Assembly: GCA_016212855.1 (NCBI GenBank)
Contig: JACRDP010000028.1
Coordinates: 62,001-126,000, forward strand
DNA from: Elusimicrobiota bacterium
GTDB lineage: Bacteria > Elusimicrobiota > Elusimicrobia > UBA1565 > UBA9628
Reading direction: 5' to 3'
DNA: 64,000 bases
A program made the position numbers and the translations under genes. The notes below the pieces were generated by a model, which saw only the letters and a list, made by a program, of their open reading frames with translations, ran no database searches and was not told the origin of the DNA. Positions 63,597 through 64,000 of this stretch are shown here, piece by piece; the stretch's first letter is position 1; each line of letters begins with the position of its first letter.

Positions 63597-64000
63597 ATGA
63601 GAACACTGTTCATCGTCAATCCGGCGGCGGGGCATGGTCGTGCGGGCGGTCGCTGGGAAAAAGCCCGCTCTCTCGCGCGGGATATTTTCCCGGACATGGA
63701 GCTTGTGCGCACCGAGCGGCCCGGTCACGGCAAGGAGCTCGCGCGCGCGGCGATCGAGGGCGGCGCCGGGCTCGTCGTCGCGGTGGGCGGGGACGGGAGC
63801 GTCGGCGAGGTGGTGGACGGCTATCTCTCTGCGACCGAACCGGCGCGAGCCAAGTCGTGCCTCGCCACGTTTCCCGCCGGCTCCGGCTGCGATTTCGCTA
63901 ACCACATGGGGATCCCGCGCGACCCCGAGGCGTGGGCGAAGCACTTTGCGACGGGCAAGCCGCGGCGCATCGACGCCGCGCGAGCGTCCTTCCAAGGCCG
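63597..64000 (+). CDS. Diacylglycerol/lipid kinase family protein, 3' end outside window
   Basis: ATG at 63597 opens a frame to the window edge (134 codons seen): MRTLFIVNPAAGHGRAGG, VAVGGDGSVGEVVDGY and FPAGSGCDFANHMGIP are the motifs of the DAGK/YegS lipid-kinase catalytic domain (GGDG nucleotide loop). It would phosphorylate diacylglycerol or another lipid with ATP. It starts 14 bases after the long inverted repeat, so its promoter must lie within or beyond that element. Confidence 0.85.
   Translation, partial: MRTLFIVNPAAGHGRAGGRWEKARSLARDIFPDMELVRTERPGHGKELARAAIEGGAGLVVAVGGDGSVGEVVDGYLSATEPARAKSCLATFPAGSGCDFANHMGIPRDPEAWAKHFATGKPRRIDAARASFQG

Overview
The window is GC-rich (about two thirds G+C by eye) and almost fully coding, with about 65 genes, no gene-free stretch over 300 bases, no insertion sequence with a transposase and no CRISPR array. 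The envelope is Gram-negative: an OmpA/Pal-type lipoprotein, a porin-like barrel, a PorV-like barrel, an AsmA-type protein, monofunctional transglycosylase, amidase and NlpC/P60 peptidases. The 'type B' succinate dehydrogenase (5-helix cytochrome b), single-chain GcvP, several secreted subtilases and many small receiver proteins fit an uncultivated free-living member of the Elusimicrobiota or a similar phylum. No rRNA or marker gene is present to prove this, so the assignment is inference.

Layout. 1-6.5 kb: a nitrilase-fold protein cut by the left edge, a secreted protein, a large subtilase, an OmpA lipoprotein, tRNA-Pro(TGG), a small TPR protein and a nucleotide-transporter-like membrane protein. 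6.5-11.2 kb (minus): two SPFH proteins, a 2H phosphoesterase, a formylglycine-generating-enzyme-like protein and a secreted HExxH protein, joined by 4-base overlaps or 1-base gaps. 11.3-13 kb: a charged repeat protein and a GT-C glycosyltransferase. 13-17.2 kb (minus): sdhC-sdhA-sdhB, a release-factor-like protein and a DUF2203 protein. 17.3-19.7 kb: an orphan peptide-binding protein and endonuclease III. 19.7-27.9 kb (minus): ferredoxin, then a dense cluster of a C39 + NlpC/P60 peptidase, MurC-type ligase, amidase, GAF-PAS sensor, thioredoxin-like protein, alpha/beta hydrolase and a broken papain-like gene. 27.9-30.4 kb: porin, hydrolase and a 29-residue lipoprotein. 30.5-37.3 kb: an envelope/regulatory group (barrel-LysM, receiver-TM-propeller, PilZ-like), an SGNH hydrolase that looks inserted, and a radical SAM protein. 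37.5-42.7 kb: the glycine cleavage genes gcvT-gcvH-gcvP with a lipoate ligase/octanoyltransferase and a RAM-domain protein. 42.7-49.8 kb: mtgA, small secreted and TPR proteins, and a six-gene run of two receivers, a membrane protein, an M50-like protein, a polyprenol-kinase-like protein and a GT4 glycosyltransferase. 50-58 kb: AsmA-like, pyrE, MFS, purB, RlmI-like methyltransferase and a RecB-type nuclease. 58-64 kb: OB-fold, TPR and ankyrin proteins, two tandem subtilases and the start of a lipid kinase.

The strongest non-gene signal is about promoters. At nearly twenty operon heads a -10 hexamer lies only 5-8 bases before the start codon, which predicts leaderless mRNAs. Inside operons, genes use ATGA/GTGA/CTGA overlaps, and at least one has a well-placed ribosome site before a CTG start. 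Other notable DNA structure: a perfect 29-bp inverted repeat before the last gene, GGCCTA-based nested hairpins before both tandem subtilases, a 47-bp duplication of a PilZ-gene end flanking the SGNH hydrolase, and a terminator hairpin lying inside a signal-peptide coding region.
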